From positions 367,189 through 431,188 of the forward strand of contig NZ_JAAXCY010000007.1 of the NCBI RefSeq assembly GCF_014230465.1: a stretch of DNA of 64,000 nucleotides, given 5' to 3'. The translations under genes and the position numbers were made by a program. Below, one piece after another: positions 8,485 to 17,407 of this stretch. A model generated the notes under the pieces. The model was not told the origin of the DNA. It made no database searches and saw only the letters and a program-made list of their open reading frames with translations. Numbering within the stretch: the first letter of the stretch is position 1; every line of letters starts with the position of its first letter. The stretch is from Pseudomonas cremoris. Its GTDB lineage: Bacteria; Pseudomonadota; Gammaproteobacteria; Pseudomonadales; Pseudomonadaceae.

Positions 8485-9894
8485 ATGGCTCGATCTTTCT
8501 TTGATGAAATGAATGACGCAAACGGCGCGTGCCGTGCGCACTACCAGGATTTCTCCCGCTGGCTGGCGAATACGCCGCCGGAACTGCTGGCCCAACGGCG
8601 TCGCGAGGCCGATTTACTGTTCCACCGCGCAGGAATCACCTTCACCCTCTACGGCGACGAACAGGACACCGAGCGCCTGATCCCCTTCGACATCATCCCC
8701 CGCAGCATCCCCGCCAGTGAATGGAGCGTGATCGAACGCGGCTGCATCCAGCGCGTGAATGCGCTGAACATGTTTCTTGCCGATATCTACCACGACCAAC
8801 GCATCATCAAGGCCGGGATCATTCCGGCAGATCAGGTCCTGGGCAACGAGGGCTATCAAAAGGCAATGGTCGGCCTGGACCTTCACCGCGACATCTACTC
8901 GCATATTTCCGGCGTGGACCTGGTACGCGATGGCGACGGCACCTACTACGTGCTTGAAGACAACCTGCGCACCCCCAGCGGCGTGAGCTACATGCTCGAA
9001 GACCGCAAGATGATGATGCGCCTGTTCCCCGAGGTATTCGCCAAACAGCGCATTGCGCCGGTGGACCACTACCCCAACCTGCTGCTCAAGACGCTTAAAA
9101 GCTCCAGCCGCCTGGACAACCCCAACGTGGTGGTGCTGACCCCTGGCCGCTTCAACAGTGCATTCTTCGAACATGCGTTCCTCGCCCGGGAAATGGGCGT
9201 GGAACTGGTGGAAGGCGCCGACCTGTTCGTGCATGACCTCAAGGTATTCATGCGCACCACCGACGGGCCAAAACCGGTGGACGTGATTTACCGGCGTATC
9301 GACGACGCCTTCCTCGACCCCAAGGCCTTTAACCCGGAGTCGATGCTCGGCGTACCAGGCTTGGTCGCGGCTTACTGTGCGGGCAACGTGGTGCTGGCCA
9401 ATGCCATTGGCACCGGCGTGGCCGACGACAAATCCATCTACCCCTATGTGCCGGAAATGATCCGCTTCTACCTGGACGAAGAGCCGGTGCTGCAAAACGT
9501 GCCGACCTTCCAATGCCGCAAACCCGATGAGCTGTCCCACGTACTGGCGCACTTGCCGGAGCTGGTGGTCAAGGAAACCCAGGGCTCCGGTGGCTACGGC
9601 ATGCTGGTGGGGCCGGCCTCAACCGCCGCCGAGATCGAGGACTTCCGCCAACGCATCAAAGCGCGCCCCCATGCGTATATCGCCCAGCCCACGCTGAGCC
9701 TGTCCACCTGCCCGACCTTTGTCGAAAACGGCATCGCGCCCCGGCATATCGACCTGCGGCCCTTTGTACTCTCGGGCAAGGAAACCAGATTGGTGCCTGG
9801 TGGCCTTACCCGCGTGGCCTTGAAGGAAGGCTCGTTGATCGTCAACTCGTCGCAAGGCGGCGGAACCAAGGACACCTGGGTGGTGGAGGGCTGA
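8485..9894 (+). CDS. Circularly permuted ATP-grasp family protein (DUF404/DUF407)
   Basis: 469-aa protein of the circularly permuted ATP-grasp type, with the typical segments DIIPRSIPASEW, YYVLEDNLRTPSGVSYM, VDVIYRRIDDAF, KETQGSGGYGMLVG and the closing RHIDLRPFVLSG. The family is predicted to form amide bonds using ATP, possibly on a peptide, and is nearly always encoded just before an alpha-E protein; here that gene begins 2 bp after this stop. In many pseudomonads a transglutaminase-like gene follows as well, but not here. Start ATG at 8485 keeps the full family N-terminus. Exact product unknown. Confidence 0.92.
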   Translation: MARSFFDEMNDANGACRAHYQDFSRWLANTPPELLAQRRREADLLFHRAGITFTLYGDEQDTERLIPFDIIPRSIPASEWSVIERGCIQRVNALNMFLADIYHDQRIIKAGIIPADQVLGNEGYQKAMVGLDLHRDIYSHISGVDLVRDGDGTYYVLEDNLRTPSGVSYMLEDRKMMMRLFPEVFAKQRIAPVDHYPNLLLKTLKSSSRLDNPNVVVLTPGRFNSAFFEHAFLAREMGVELVEGADLFVHDLKVFMRTTDGPKPVDVIYRRIDDAFLDPKAFNPESMLGVPGLVAAYCAGNVVLANAIGTGVADDKSIYPYVPEMIRFYLDEEPVLQNVPTFQCRKPDELSHVLAHLPELVVKETQGSGGYGMLVGPASTAAEIEDFRQRIKARPHAYIAQPTLSLSTCPTFVENGIAPRHIDLRPFVLSGKETRLVPGGLTRVALKEGSLIVNSSQGGGTKDTWVVEG

Positions 9895-9896
9895 GC

Positions 9897-10847
9897 ATGT
9901 TGAGTAGAACCGCCGCAGATCTGTACTGGATGTCCCGTTACCTGGAGCGCGCTGAAAACCTGGCGCGCATGCTTGAAGTCAGCTACTCGCTGTCGCTGAT
10001 GCCCCAGGCCGGGCGCAGTGATGGGCTGGACGAACTGGCAATGTCGTTGCTCAGCAGCGGCACCCTGGACAGCTACCTGGAACGCCATAAGCAACTGGAC
10101 GCTGAACGCATGCTGCACTTCTTCGCCCTCGACGAAGAAAACCCGGCCAGCATCTACAACTGCCTGCGTGCCGCCCGGGGCAATGCCCACGCGGTACGCG
10201 GACGCATCACTGCCGATATGTGGGAGAACCTTAACGCGACCTGGCTGGAAATGCGCAGCATCGCCGCCGGCGGCCTGGCGCGGCATGGCATCAGTCACTT
10301 CTGCGATTGGGTCAAGCAGCGTTCACACCTGTTCCGCGGCGCGACCTCCGGCACCATCATGCGTAATGACGCCTATCGGTTTATCCGCCTGGGCACCTTC
10401 GTCGAGCGCGCAGACAACACGCTGCGCCTGCTGGATGCACGCTACGAGATGTTTGGCGAGGAGTCGGAAGAAGTCAGCGACTTGTCGGCACGCGGTTACT
10501 ACCAGTGGAGCGCCCTGCTCCGTGCGCTGTCGTCGTTCGAAGCGTATACCGAGCTATACCCCAATGCATTGAACGCACGCTCGGTGTCCGAGTTACTCCT
10601 GTTGCGCAGCGATGTACCGCGTTCGTTGCATGCGTGTATCGAGGAACTGAGCCATATCCTGTCGGATCTTCCCGGCAGTTATGGCCGCGCAGCGCAACGC
10701 CTGGCCGCCGAATTCGAGGCGCGGCTGCGGTACACGGGGATTGATGAGATTCTTGAGGATGGCTTGCACAGTCGCCTCACGGACTTTATCGACACCGTGC
10801 GTGAACTGGCACGGGCGATACACAGCTCTTACCTGGAAGTGATTTAA
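9897..10847 (+). CDS. Alpha-E domain protein (DUF403)
   Basis: 316-aa mostly helical protein of the alpha-E family, beginning with the conserved MLSRTAADLYWMSRYLERAE and containing FVERADNTLRLLD near residue 165. It is co-translated with the ATP-grasp gene (2-bp spacing). Alpha-E proteins are thought to act with the ATP-grasp partner and a transglutaminase-like protease in a peptide tagging/modification pathway; that is family-level inference. Ends 20 bp before a family-B REP hairpin that probably ends transcription. Confidence 0.92.
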   Translation: MLSRTAADLYWMSRYLERAENLARMLEVSYSLSLMPQAGRSDGLDELAMSLLSSGTLDSYLERHKQLDAERMLHFFALDEENPASIYNCLRAARGNAHAVRGRITADMWENLNATWLEMRSIAAGGLARHGISHFCDWVKQRSHLFRGATSGTIMRNDAYRFIRLGTFVERADNTLRLLDARYEMFGEESEEVSDLSARGYYQWSALLRALSSFEAYTELYPNALNARSVSELLLLRSDVPRSLHACIEELSHILSDLPGSYGRAAQRLAAEFEARLRYTGIDEILEDGLHSRLTDFIDTVRELARAIHSSYLEVI

Positions 10848-10866
10848 GCCACACAGAGAACCAAAA

Positions 10867-10958
10867 ATGTGGGAGCGGGCTTGCTCGCGAATGCAGTGTG
10901 TCAGTCAATAGATTCATTGGCTGATTTACCGCATTCGCGAGCAAGCCCGCTCCCACAT
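10867..10958. repeat. REP-type inverted repeat, family B
   Basis: Palindromic element with arms ATGTGGGAGCGGGCTTGCTC and complement, about 92 bp. It fills the gap between two convergent genes (ends at 10847 and 10962), so it could act as a bidirectional terminator. Other copies: 40793-40883, 48693-48781 and a degenerate one at 45220-45297. Confidence 0.85.
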
Positions 10959-10961
10959 GGG

Positions 10962-11657
10962 TTATTGGTGTTTCACCAGCACCGGCTCAGCGCGGTATTG
11001 ATCGGGAAACAACTTTTTAAGCTGTGCCACTTTAGGCAGGTCATTGATCACGATGTACGGATAGGACGGGTTCTCGGTCAGGAAGTCCTGATGGTAAGAC
11101 TCCGCTGGGTAGAACGACTTGCCCATTTCGATCCGGGTCACGATGGGTTTATCGAACGACTTGGCGGCGTCCAACTGGGCGATATAGGCCTGGGCGACTT
11201 TTTGCTGATCCGCATTCTGCGCAAAGATCGCCGAGCGGTACTGGGTGCCGGTGTCCGGGCCTTGGCGGTTGAGTTCGGTGGGGTTGTGGGCGACTGAGAA
11301 GTAGATCTGCAACAGTTTGCCGTAGCTGATCTTGCTGGGGTCGTAGGTGACGGAAACCGACTCGGCGTGGCCGGTATCGCCTGCGCTGACCGATTCATAT
11401 TGGGCGGTATTCGCCGCGCCACCGTCATAGCCGGAGACGGCGTTTTTCACGCCCTGCACGTGTTGGAACACACCTTGAACGCCCCAGAAGCAACCGCCGG
11501 CGAATACCGCGGTTTGCAGGTTGCCCGGGGTGGCGGGCAGGTCCAGCGCCGGGGGGGCGATCACCACGGCGTCGTCGGAAGGGCCGAAGGAGAAGGCGTG
11601 GGCTTGGCCAATGAACGCGGTCAACGCAAGCACGGATAACATTTTGAGCAGTTTCAT
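10962..11657 (-). CDS. msrA: Exported peptide-methionine (S)-S-oxide reductase
   Basis: 231-aa MsrA that reduces methionine-S-sulfoxide. The catalytic motif GGCFWGVQGVF is near residue 53 and the family blocks GHAESVSVTYDP and YRSAIF follow. An N-terminal signal peptide (MKLLKMLSVLALTAFIGQAHA) shows it is exported to the periplasm, unlike the housekeeping cytosolic MsrA. Only the catalytic Cys is present in the mature protein: there is no C-terminal resolving Cys, so it may need direct reduction by the DipZ partner encoded upstream (54-bp gap). The ATG at 11657 starts the signal peptide; an upstream in-frame ATG at 11699 is unlikely. Confidence 0.92.
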   Translation of the reverse strand: MKLLKMLSVLALTAFIGQAHAFSFGPSDDAVVIAPPALDLPATPGNLQTAVFAGGCFWGVQGVFQHVQGVKNAVSGYDGGAANTAQYESVSAGDTGHAESVSVTYDPSKISYGKLLQIYFSVAHNPTELNRQGPDTGTQYRSAIFAQNADQQKVAQAYIAQLDAAKSFDKPIVTRIEMGKSFYPAESYHQDFLTENPSYPYIVINDLPKVAQLKKLFPDQYRAEPVLVKHQ

Positions 11658-11711
11658 CGATATCACTCCAGAACGCTCCCACACTGATTGGGTTATCAAT
11701 TCAGAAATGGG

Positions 11712-13415
11712 TTAGCCAAAGGTGAAGGCGTAGGCCGCCACGTTGGGGTCGAGGAATTCGATGGTGAACGTGCGGTCCTGCACGGCACCCGACTGGCGCA
11801 CCAGCTGATACAAGCGCTGCTCAGTCACCGTGCCACTGCCATCCGGTGCCACATCCGTACCGTGGGCGTCGCCCGGTGCCTGGCCGTCAATCGTTACCTT
11901 GAAACGCACCGGCTTGCCGTCTGCGCCAGGCCCCAGTACCAGGTGCAGGTCACGCGCATGAAAGCGGTAGACGATGCGCCCACCGGCCTGGTCCAGGGTG
12001 ACTTGCTGGCCACCCACATTCCATTGGCCCTCCAGGGTCCAGTTATTCAGGGCCAGGGGGCCGGACTTGACGAAGTTTTCGGCACGTTGCAAGCCCAGGT
12101 AGGTTTCCGGCGACTGCACCTCGTTCAGGTCCGGTGCCTGTTGCACGCCCTTGGCGTCCGCTTCGATCAACCCGCCCGCCACATTTTTAGCGCCGGCCTC
12201 ACGCAACAATTGCTGGATAACGCGCTCCGACTCGGCGTAATCGCCTTCACCAAAATGGTGATAACGAATCTGGCCCTTGGCGTCGGCAAAGTAATGGGCC
12301 GGCCAGTATTGGTTGTTGAACGCGCGCCAGATCTTGTAGTTGTTGTCGATGGCTACCGGGTAGGTGATCCCAAGATCCTTCATGGCCTTGGTGACGTTGT
12401 TCACGTCCCGTTCAAAGGCGAATTCCGGCGCGTGTACGCCAATCACTACCAGGCCCTGGTCACGGTACTTCTCGGCCCAGGCTTTGACGTAGGGCAGCGT
12501 GCGCAAGCAGTTGATGCAGGAGTAGGTCCAGAAATCCACCAGCACGACCTTGCCCTTGAGCGCTTCGGCAGTCAGTGGCGGGCTGTTGAGCCATTGCACG
12601 GCACCGTCCAGCGGCGGCAACGCACCTTCGATCGGCAGCGTGTCACTGCCATGGTTGGCGGCCATCATCATCGCCCCACCCTGCTGGGCCGGCTTGGCGC
12701 TCAGGCGATCCACCAGGCTTTGCTCCAGGCCACCGGTCGAAGCCGTCGACAGCCGCGACAACACGCCGGTGTCCAGGCCCAAGGCGATTGCCGCCACACC
12801 GGCCAGCATCAATGCACCCAAGCCGCGGCGCAGCCATTCACCGGCGCCGAGGGATTTTTTCATCACACCAAAGACTTTACCGCCGACCAACAGCGCCAGA
12901 GCCAGGGAGGTGGCAGCCCCGGCGGCGTACGCCAGCAGGAGCAAGGTAGTACCGATGCTGGCGCCCTGCAGCGCGGCACCGGTCAACACCAGCCCCAGGA
13001 TGGGCCCGGCGCACGGTGCCCACAGCAACCCGGTGGCCACGCCGATGAGGAACGAAGCGCCCGGACGCGGCTTGGCGTCGGCCCCGGCGGCTTCCGAGAG
13101 GCGACTGCCGGCGGCCACCAGGGGACGGGTCAGGCGTTCCGACAGTTGTGGAAACAATAGCGTTAAGCCGAACAGGGCAACGCACAGCAACGCGAGCCAG
13201 CGCCCGTATTGATTGACCTGCACCACCCAACCGCCGCCCACCGCCGCCAGCGTGGCCACTAGGGCAAATGTCACCGCCATCCCCGCTAACAGCGGCAAGC
13301 CACTGCGCAAAAACGGCTGCCCGGTGCGAGCGAAGACAAAAGGCAGAACAGGCAGGATGCACGGGCTGACGATTGTCAGCACGCCGCCCAGATACGCGAG
13401 AACCAGGAGCCACAT
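11712..13415 (-). CDS. dipZ: DipZ-type thiol reductase: CcdA membrane domain fused to thioredoxin and C-terminal domain
   Basis: 567-aa protein that carries reducing power across the inner membrane. N-terminal part (1-240) is a CcdA/DsbD-like membrane domain with Cys in IVSPCILPVLPFVF and LWAPCAGPILGLVL. A TlpA-like thioredoxin domain follows (about 275-420) with WTYSCINCLRTLPY as CxxC active site. The last 140 residues form a beta-rich domain (about 425-567) typical of DipZ. Sandwiched between msrB and msrA on one strand, it is the likely electron donor for both periplasmic reductases. Start at 13415 (MWLLVLAYLGG) gives the usual N-terminus; the longer open frame reaching 13811 overlaps msrB and is a shadow. 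Confidence 0.9.
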   Translation of the reverse strand: MWLLVLAYLGGVLTIVSPCILPVLPFVFARTGQPFLRSGLPLLAGMAVTFALVATLAAVGGGWVVQVNQYGRWLALLCVALFGLTLLFPQLSERLTRPLVAAGSRLSEAAGADAKPRPGASFLIGVATGLLWAPCAGPILGLVLTGAALQGASIGTTLLLLAYAAGAATSLALALLVGGKVFGVMKKSLGAGEWLRRGLGALMLAGVAAIALGLDTGVLSRLSTASTGGLEQSLVDRLSAKPAQQGGAMMMAANHGSDTLPIEGALPPLDGAVQWLNSPPLTAEALKGKVVLVDFWTYSCINCLRTLPYVKAWAEKYRDQGLVVIGVHAPEFAFERDVNNVTKAMKDLGITYPVAIDNNYKIWRAFNNQYWPAHYFADAKGQIRYHHFGEGDYAESERVIQQLLREAGAKNVAGGLIEADAKGVQQAPDLNEVQSPETYLGLQRAENFVKSGPLALNNWTLEGQWNVGGQQVTLDQAGGRIVYRFHARDLHLVLGPGADGKPVRFKVTIDGQAPGDAHGTDVAPDGSGTVTEQRLYQLVRQSGAVQDRTFTIEFLDPNVAAYAFTFG

Positions 13416-13450
13416 GGGATCGAACCTTATACGAATGAAAAGACATCGGC

Positions 13451-13951
13451 TTATGCCGCCGTAAACGTCATGGCCGCGCCATTCATGCAATAGCGTAGGC
13501 CGGTGGGCTGCGGGCCGTCGTCGAACACGTGCCCTTGGTGACCGCCGCAACGGCGGCAGTGGATTTCCTTGCGCACCACGCCATAGGAGGTGTCGGTGTG
13601 GCTGGCGACGGCGTTGTCCAACGGCTGCCAGAAACTCGGCCAGCCGGTGTGGCTGTTGAACTTGGTGCTTGAGGAAAACAGCGGTAACGCACACCCGGCA
13701 CAGGCAAACAAGCCGGCGCGGTGTTCGTCGTTGAGCGTGCTGCTGTAGGGCCGTTCGGTGCCCTCCTCGCGCAGGATGGCGTATTGCTCGGCGGTCAACA
13801 GGCTGCGCCATTCGGCGTCGGTGTGGTTGACCTCGAAGGTTTCAGCGGCGTCGGCGTCGCTGACCAGGTCGAGCTGCTTGAGCAGGCCACCGGCCAGGAC
13901 CGCGACACCCAGGCCACCACCGGCTAGCAGTAGTTGTCGACGTGAGTACAT
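13451..13951 (-). CDS. msrB: Exported peptide-methionine (R)-S-oxide reductase
   Basis: 166-aa MsrB that reduces methionine-R-sulfoxide. Zinc-binding pairs CAGC and CRRCGG and the catalytic block RYCMNGAAMTF at the C-terminus are present. The N-terminus MYSRRQLLLAGGGLGVAVLAGG has twin arginines before a hydrophobic stretch, so export by Tat or as an anchored periplasmic protein is likely. It is the first gene of msrB-dipZ-msrA (35 bp to dipZ). The start at 13951 follows AGGAGAAAC; the longer frame to 14188 runs through the REP hairpin. Confidence 0.92.
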   Translation of the reverse strand: MYSRRQLLLAGGGLGVAVLAGGLLKQLDLVSDADAAETFEVNHTDAEWRSLLTAEQYAILREEGTERPYSSTLNDEHRAGLFACAGCALPLFSSSTKFNSHTGWPSFWQPLDNAVASHTDTSYGVVRKEIHCRRCGGHQGHVFDDGPQPTGLRYCMNGAAMTFTAA

Positions 13952-13981
13952 GTGTTTCTCCTCGATGCTTGACCGCGCTCT

Positions 13982-14077
13982 TGTAGTGAGCGGGCTCGCC
14001 CCGCGCTGGGCTGCGTAGCGGCCCCAAAAATCTGGGAGCGCTGCGCACTCCAGCGCGGGGCAAGCCCGCTCACTACA
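13982..14077. repeat. REP-type inverted repeat, family A
   Basis: About 96 bp, arms TGTAGTGAGCGGGCTCGCC and near-complement, same family as 8185-8279. It lies between the divergent msrB operon and the two-component system. Confidence 0.85.
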
Positions 14078-14207
14078 ACCGCAGCAATGGCGCCATCCTG
14101 AGCCCTGTACGGTCGCGGAATCCTCACGCAGAGTTAAACAATTCGTGATAACTACACTGTTGCAAAACCCGCACAATGCGCGAACCACAAGCGAAGGTTT
14201 CTCTTAC

Positions 14208-14918
14208 ATGGATCAGCCCAAACGAGTCCTGGTGGTCGAGGACGACGCCCACATTGCCGACTTGATCTGCCTGCACCTGCGCGACGAACACTTCGAGGTG
14301 GTGCACAGCGCCGACGGCAGCGAAGGCTTGCGCCTGCTGGAGCAAGGCGGTTGGGACGCGCTGATCCTCGACCTGATGCTGCCCGGCGTCGATGGCCTGG
14401 AGATCTGCCGCCATGCCCGCGCCATGGCACGCTACACGCCCATCATCATTACCAGCGCCCGCTCCAGCGAAATGCACCGCATCCTCGGCCTGGAACTCGG
14501 GGCCGACGATTACCTGGCCAAACCCTTCTCCATGCCCGAACTGGTGGCGCGGGTCAAAGCGCTGCTGCGCCGGGTGGACGCCATGGCACGCAACCTAAAG
14601 ATGGACGCCGGCAGCCTCGACCTCGGCCAACTGTTCATCAACCCGCTGACCCGCGACGCCACGCTGCAAGGCCAACGCCTGGACCTCACCCCACGTGAAT
14701 TCGACCTGCTGTACTTCTTCGCCCGCCAGCCGGGCAAAGTGTTCTCGCGGATGGACCTGCTCAACGCGGTGTGGGGCTACAGCCATGAAGGTTATGAGCA
14801 CACGGTAAACACCCATATCAACCGCCTGCGCGCCAAGGTTGAAGCCGACCCGGCCAACCCGGCGCGCATCCTCACGGTGTGGGGCCGTGGCTACAAGTTT
14901 GCCGAGAGCCCGCCATGA
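14208..14918 (+). CDS. OmpR-family response regulator
   Basis: 236-aa regulator. Receiver domain (6-118) has the acidic pair VVEDDAH, phospho-acceptor Asp in LILDLMLPGVDG and Lys in DYLAKPFSMPEL; the C-terminal OmpR/PhoB winged helix (about 135-232) ends VWGRGYKFAESPP. Start ATG at 14208 (MDQPKRVL) is the family start. Its stop overlaps the kinase start as ATGA, so the two are translationally coupled. Being divergent from msrB-dipZ-msrA, it may control that oxidative repair operon, in the way other Msr operons have adjacent two-component systems; this is inference. Confidence 0.93.
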   Translation: MDQPKRVLVVEDDAHIADLICLHLRDEHFEVVHSADGSEGLRLLEQGGWDALILDLMLPGVDGLEICRHARAMARYTPIIITSARSSEMHRILGLELGADDYLAKPFSMPELVARVKALLRRVDAMARNLKMDAGSLDLGQLFINPLTRDATLQGQRLDLTPREFDLLYFFARQPGKVFSRMDLLNAVWGYSHEGYEHTVNTHINRLRAKVEADPANPARILTVWGRGYKFAESPP

Positions 14919-16381
14919 AGCTCACCCTCACCCAGCGCCTGTCAGTGGTGTTTGCCGTGTTGCTGGTGATCTGCAGCGGCACCTCGGCATGGCTGCAAGT
15001 GCGCTCCAACCGCATGCACGAGTTGGAGGTGGTACAAGGCCTGTCCCGCGACCTGGCTGCGCACATTGCCCGCGATACTCAGTTGATGGATGCCGATGGC
15101 CTCAAGCCTGATGCCGTGCGCAACCTGTTCAGCCAACTGATGTTGGTGAACCCGAGTGTCGAGGTGTACCTGCTTGATATCGACGGCCGCGTGGTCGGCA
15201 ATGCCGCGCCCAGCGGGCACTTGCTGCGTGATCACGTAGACCTGGCACCGATCCGGCGTTTTCTCAGCGGCGCCATGCTGCCGATCCTCGGCGATGACCC
15301 GCGCAGCGTCGATGGGCGTAAGGTCTTCAGCGCCGCACCACTCAAGGCCGGCGGCCAGCAAACCGGTTTCCTGTATGTGGTATTGCTGGGCGAAGCCCAT
15401 GATGCCTATGACGCCAAGGACGCCACCGGCATGGCGCTGAAAATCGCGCTGTGGTCCATCGGCCTGGTCGCCCTGCTCTGCCTGATGGCCGGCCTCATTG
15501 CCTTTGCCTGGATCACCCGCCCGCTGCGCCAACTCACCGACAAGGTCGGCCAGTTCGATATCAACGGTGCGCCCAAACCTGCGCAAGCGGTCACGCCCAA
15601 GCTCGAAAGCAGCGATGAAATCGCCGTGCTCGACCACGCCTTCGTGCAAATGGAAAACCGCCTGGGCGAACAATGGCGGGCCATCACCCATCAGGACCAG
15701 GAGCGTCGGGAAATGGTCGCGAATATTTCCCATGACCTGCGCACGCCATTGGCGTCGTTGCATGGCTATCTGGAAACATTGTCCCTCAAGGATTCGAGCC
15801 TGAGCCCTGAAGAACGCCGTCGTTACTTGGGCATCGCCCTGGACCAGAGCCGCAAGGTAGGTGGGTTGGCGCAGTCGCTGCTGGAATTGGTGCGGCTGGA
15901 ACACGGTTTTGTGCAGCCGGTGATCGAAGGGTTTTCATTGCCGGACCTGGTGCAGGATGTGTTTCAAAAGTTCGAACTGGCCGCCGAGGCTCGCGTCATT
16001 ACCCTCACCGCTACCCTGCCGCCACAGGTGCCGACGGTGTATGCCGACTTGGGGTTGATTGAGCGGGTGCTGACCAACTTGCTGGACAACGCCTTGCGCC
16101 ATACGCCGATGAGTGGCGAGGTTGAAGTCATCCTGTCGCCCGGTACGGATGGCGTGACCGTCACGGTCAGCGACAGCGGCCCGGGCATCGATGCCGAGCT
16201 GCGCGAAGGCTTGTTCCTGCGCGCCTTCACCATCGGCGGTGCACGGCGCGACGGTGGCCTGGGCTTGCGTATCGTGCATCGCATCCTGCAATTGCACGGG
16301 CGCAGTATTGAGTTGGTTGATCGCCCTGGGCGCGGTGCTACGTTTGCGTTCTCGCTAGAAAGTCGAGCAACAACGCGTTGA
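14915..16381 (+). CDS. Sensor histidine kinase
   Basis: 488-aa membrane sensor paired with the regulator upstream (ATGA overlap). Transmembrane segments near 10-30 and 180-205 flank a periplasmic sensor domain; then HAMP (ITRPLRQLTDKV), dimerisation/phospho-acceptor His in NISHDLRTPLASLHGY (about 282), N-box LLDNALRHTP, and G-boxes DSGPGIDAEL and GGLGLRIVHRI. Last 44 bp overlap the convergent hydrolase gene. Signal unknown. Confidence 0.93.
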   Translation: MKLTLTQRLSVVFAVLLVICSGTSAWLQVRSNRMHELEVVQGLSRDLAAHIARDTQLMDADGLKPDAVRNLFSQLMLVNPSVEVYLLDIDGRVVGNAAPSGHLLRDHVDLAPIRRFLSGAMLPILGDDPRSVDGRKVFSAAPLKAGGQQTGFLYVVLLGEAHDAYDAKDATGMALKIALWSIGLVALLCLMAGLIAFAWITRPLRQLTDKVGQFDINGAPKPAQAVTPKLESSDEIAVLDHAFVQMENRLGEQWRAITHQDQERREMVANISHDLRTPLASLHGYLETLSLKDSSLSPEERRRYLGIALDQSRKVGGLAQSLLELVRLEHGFVQPVIEGFSLPDLVQDVFQKFELAAEARVITLTATLPPQVPTVYADLGLIERVLTNLLDNALRHTPMSGEVEVILSPGTDGVTVTVSDSGPGIDAELREGLFLRAFTIGGARRDGGLGLRIVHRILQLHGRSIELVDRPGRGATFAFSLESRATTR

Positions 16382-17288
16382 CCTGTGCACCTTGCTCGTT
16401 CTGGATCCAGTGACCGCAGTTGGCCAACACATGCTGCTCCAGGTTGGGCACTGAGTGGGGCATGCGCTTGAGGGTGTGGGCTTCAAACACGCCCACCGGG
16501 TCGCGGTCGCCAATCAGGAACAACGTGGGTTGCAGCACTTGCTTGCCGGCAAGGAACTCGGTGTGTTGCCAATTGCGTTCGAAGTTGCGGTACCAGTTCA
16601 ACGGCCCGCGAAAACCGTGTTCGGTAAAGGTCTGTACATACACGTCCAGATCCTGCTGCGTACACCAATCGGGCAGTTCGCCCGGCGGCGCAACGCCTTC
16701 AAGCAAGGTTGCGCTGGCCGGTTTGTGTTGCAGGAATACATCCTGATCCTGCATGAACAGCCGCAGGGTGCGTTCGATGTCGGCGTCCAACTCCTGCTCG
16801 GCCACGCCTTGTTCCTGGAAGTACAGAATGTAGTTGAAGCGATCCGCGTACAGCTCGCGCATGATCTCGATCACTGGCCGCCGTGCCCTTCCGGCGAACG
16901 GCACCGACATGGTTACCAATAAGGCGACGCGGTCGGGCTCAAGCAGCGCTAGGTGCCAAGCCACTACGGCTCCCCAGTCATGCCCCACCATGGTCACCCG
17001 ACGGTGGCCCAATTGGTCCATGGCGGCCTGGATGTCGGCGCAAAGCGTCAGCAGGTCATAATCGCCCACGGCAGGTGGCGAACTGGATTGACCGTAACCG
17101 CGCATCTCTGGGGCCAATACCCGGTAGCCTGCCTGGGCCAATGCCGGGATTTGTTCGCGCCAGGAATGCCAGCATTCGGGGAAGCCGTGTAGTAACCAAA
17201 GAGGTGGGCCGGCCTCGGGGCCAGCGGTGTGCACGCTTAGGGAAATGCCGTTAACCATAAGCTGCAGTTGTCGAATCACATCCATCAT
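16338..17288 (-). CDS. Alpha/beta hydrolase, epoxide-hydrolase-like
   Basis: 316-aa hydrolase with oxyanion-hole motif LLHGFPECWHSW (about 33), nucleophile elbow VGHDWGAVVAW giving Asp as nucleophile (about 107), which points to the epoxide hydrolase/haloalkane dehalogenase branch rather than an esterase, and the terminal catalytic His in LANCGHWIQNEQ. Two Tyr-bearing cap segments are present. Single gene, convergent with the histidine kinase. Substrate unknown. Confidence 0.88.
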   Translation of the reverse strand: MMDVIRQLQLMVNGISLSVHTAGPEAGPPLWLLHGFPECWHSWREQIPALAQAGYRVLAPEMRGYGQSSSPPAVGDYDLLTLCADIQAAMDQLGHRRVTMVGHDWGAVVAWHLALLEPDRVALLVTMSVPFAGRARRPVIEIMRELYADRFNYILYFQEQGVAEQELDADIERTLRLFMQDQDVFLQHKPASATLLEGVAPPGELPDWCTQQDLDVYVQTFTEHGFRGPLNWYRNFERNWQHTEFLAGKQVLQPTLFLIGDRDPVGVFEAHTLKRMPHSVPNLEQHVLANCGHWIQNEQGAQVNALLLDFLARTQT

Positions 17289-17407
17289 GGCTCCTGATTT
17301 AGGCCTCTGTGTTCAGCATGATGGCTTGATTGTGCTTGAACCACCTCCATTGCTTTACGGAATGTCTGTTCATCAGGGTCGTCTGGTCGGAACGTTTTTC
17401 TTCCCGC

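Noticed and set aside
11688..13160. Long open frame antisense to dipZ
   Set aside because: It mirrors high-GC codon use of dipZ and msrA on the other strand and has no domain or ribosome-binding site.
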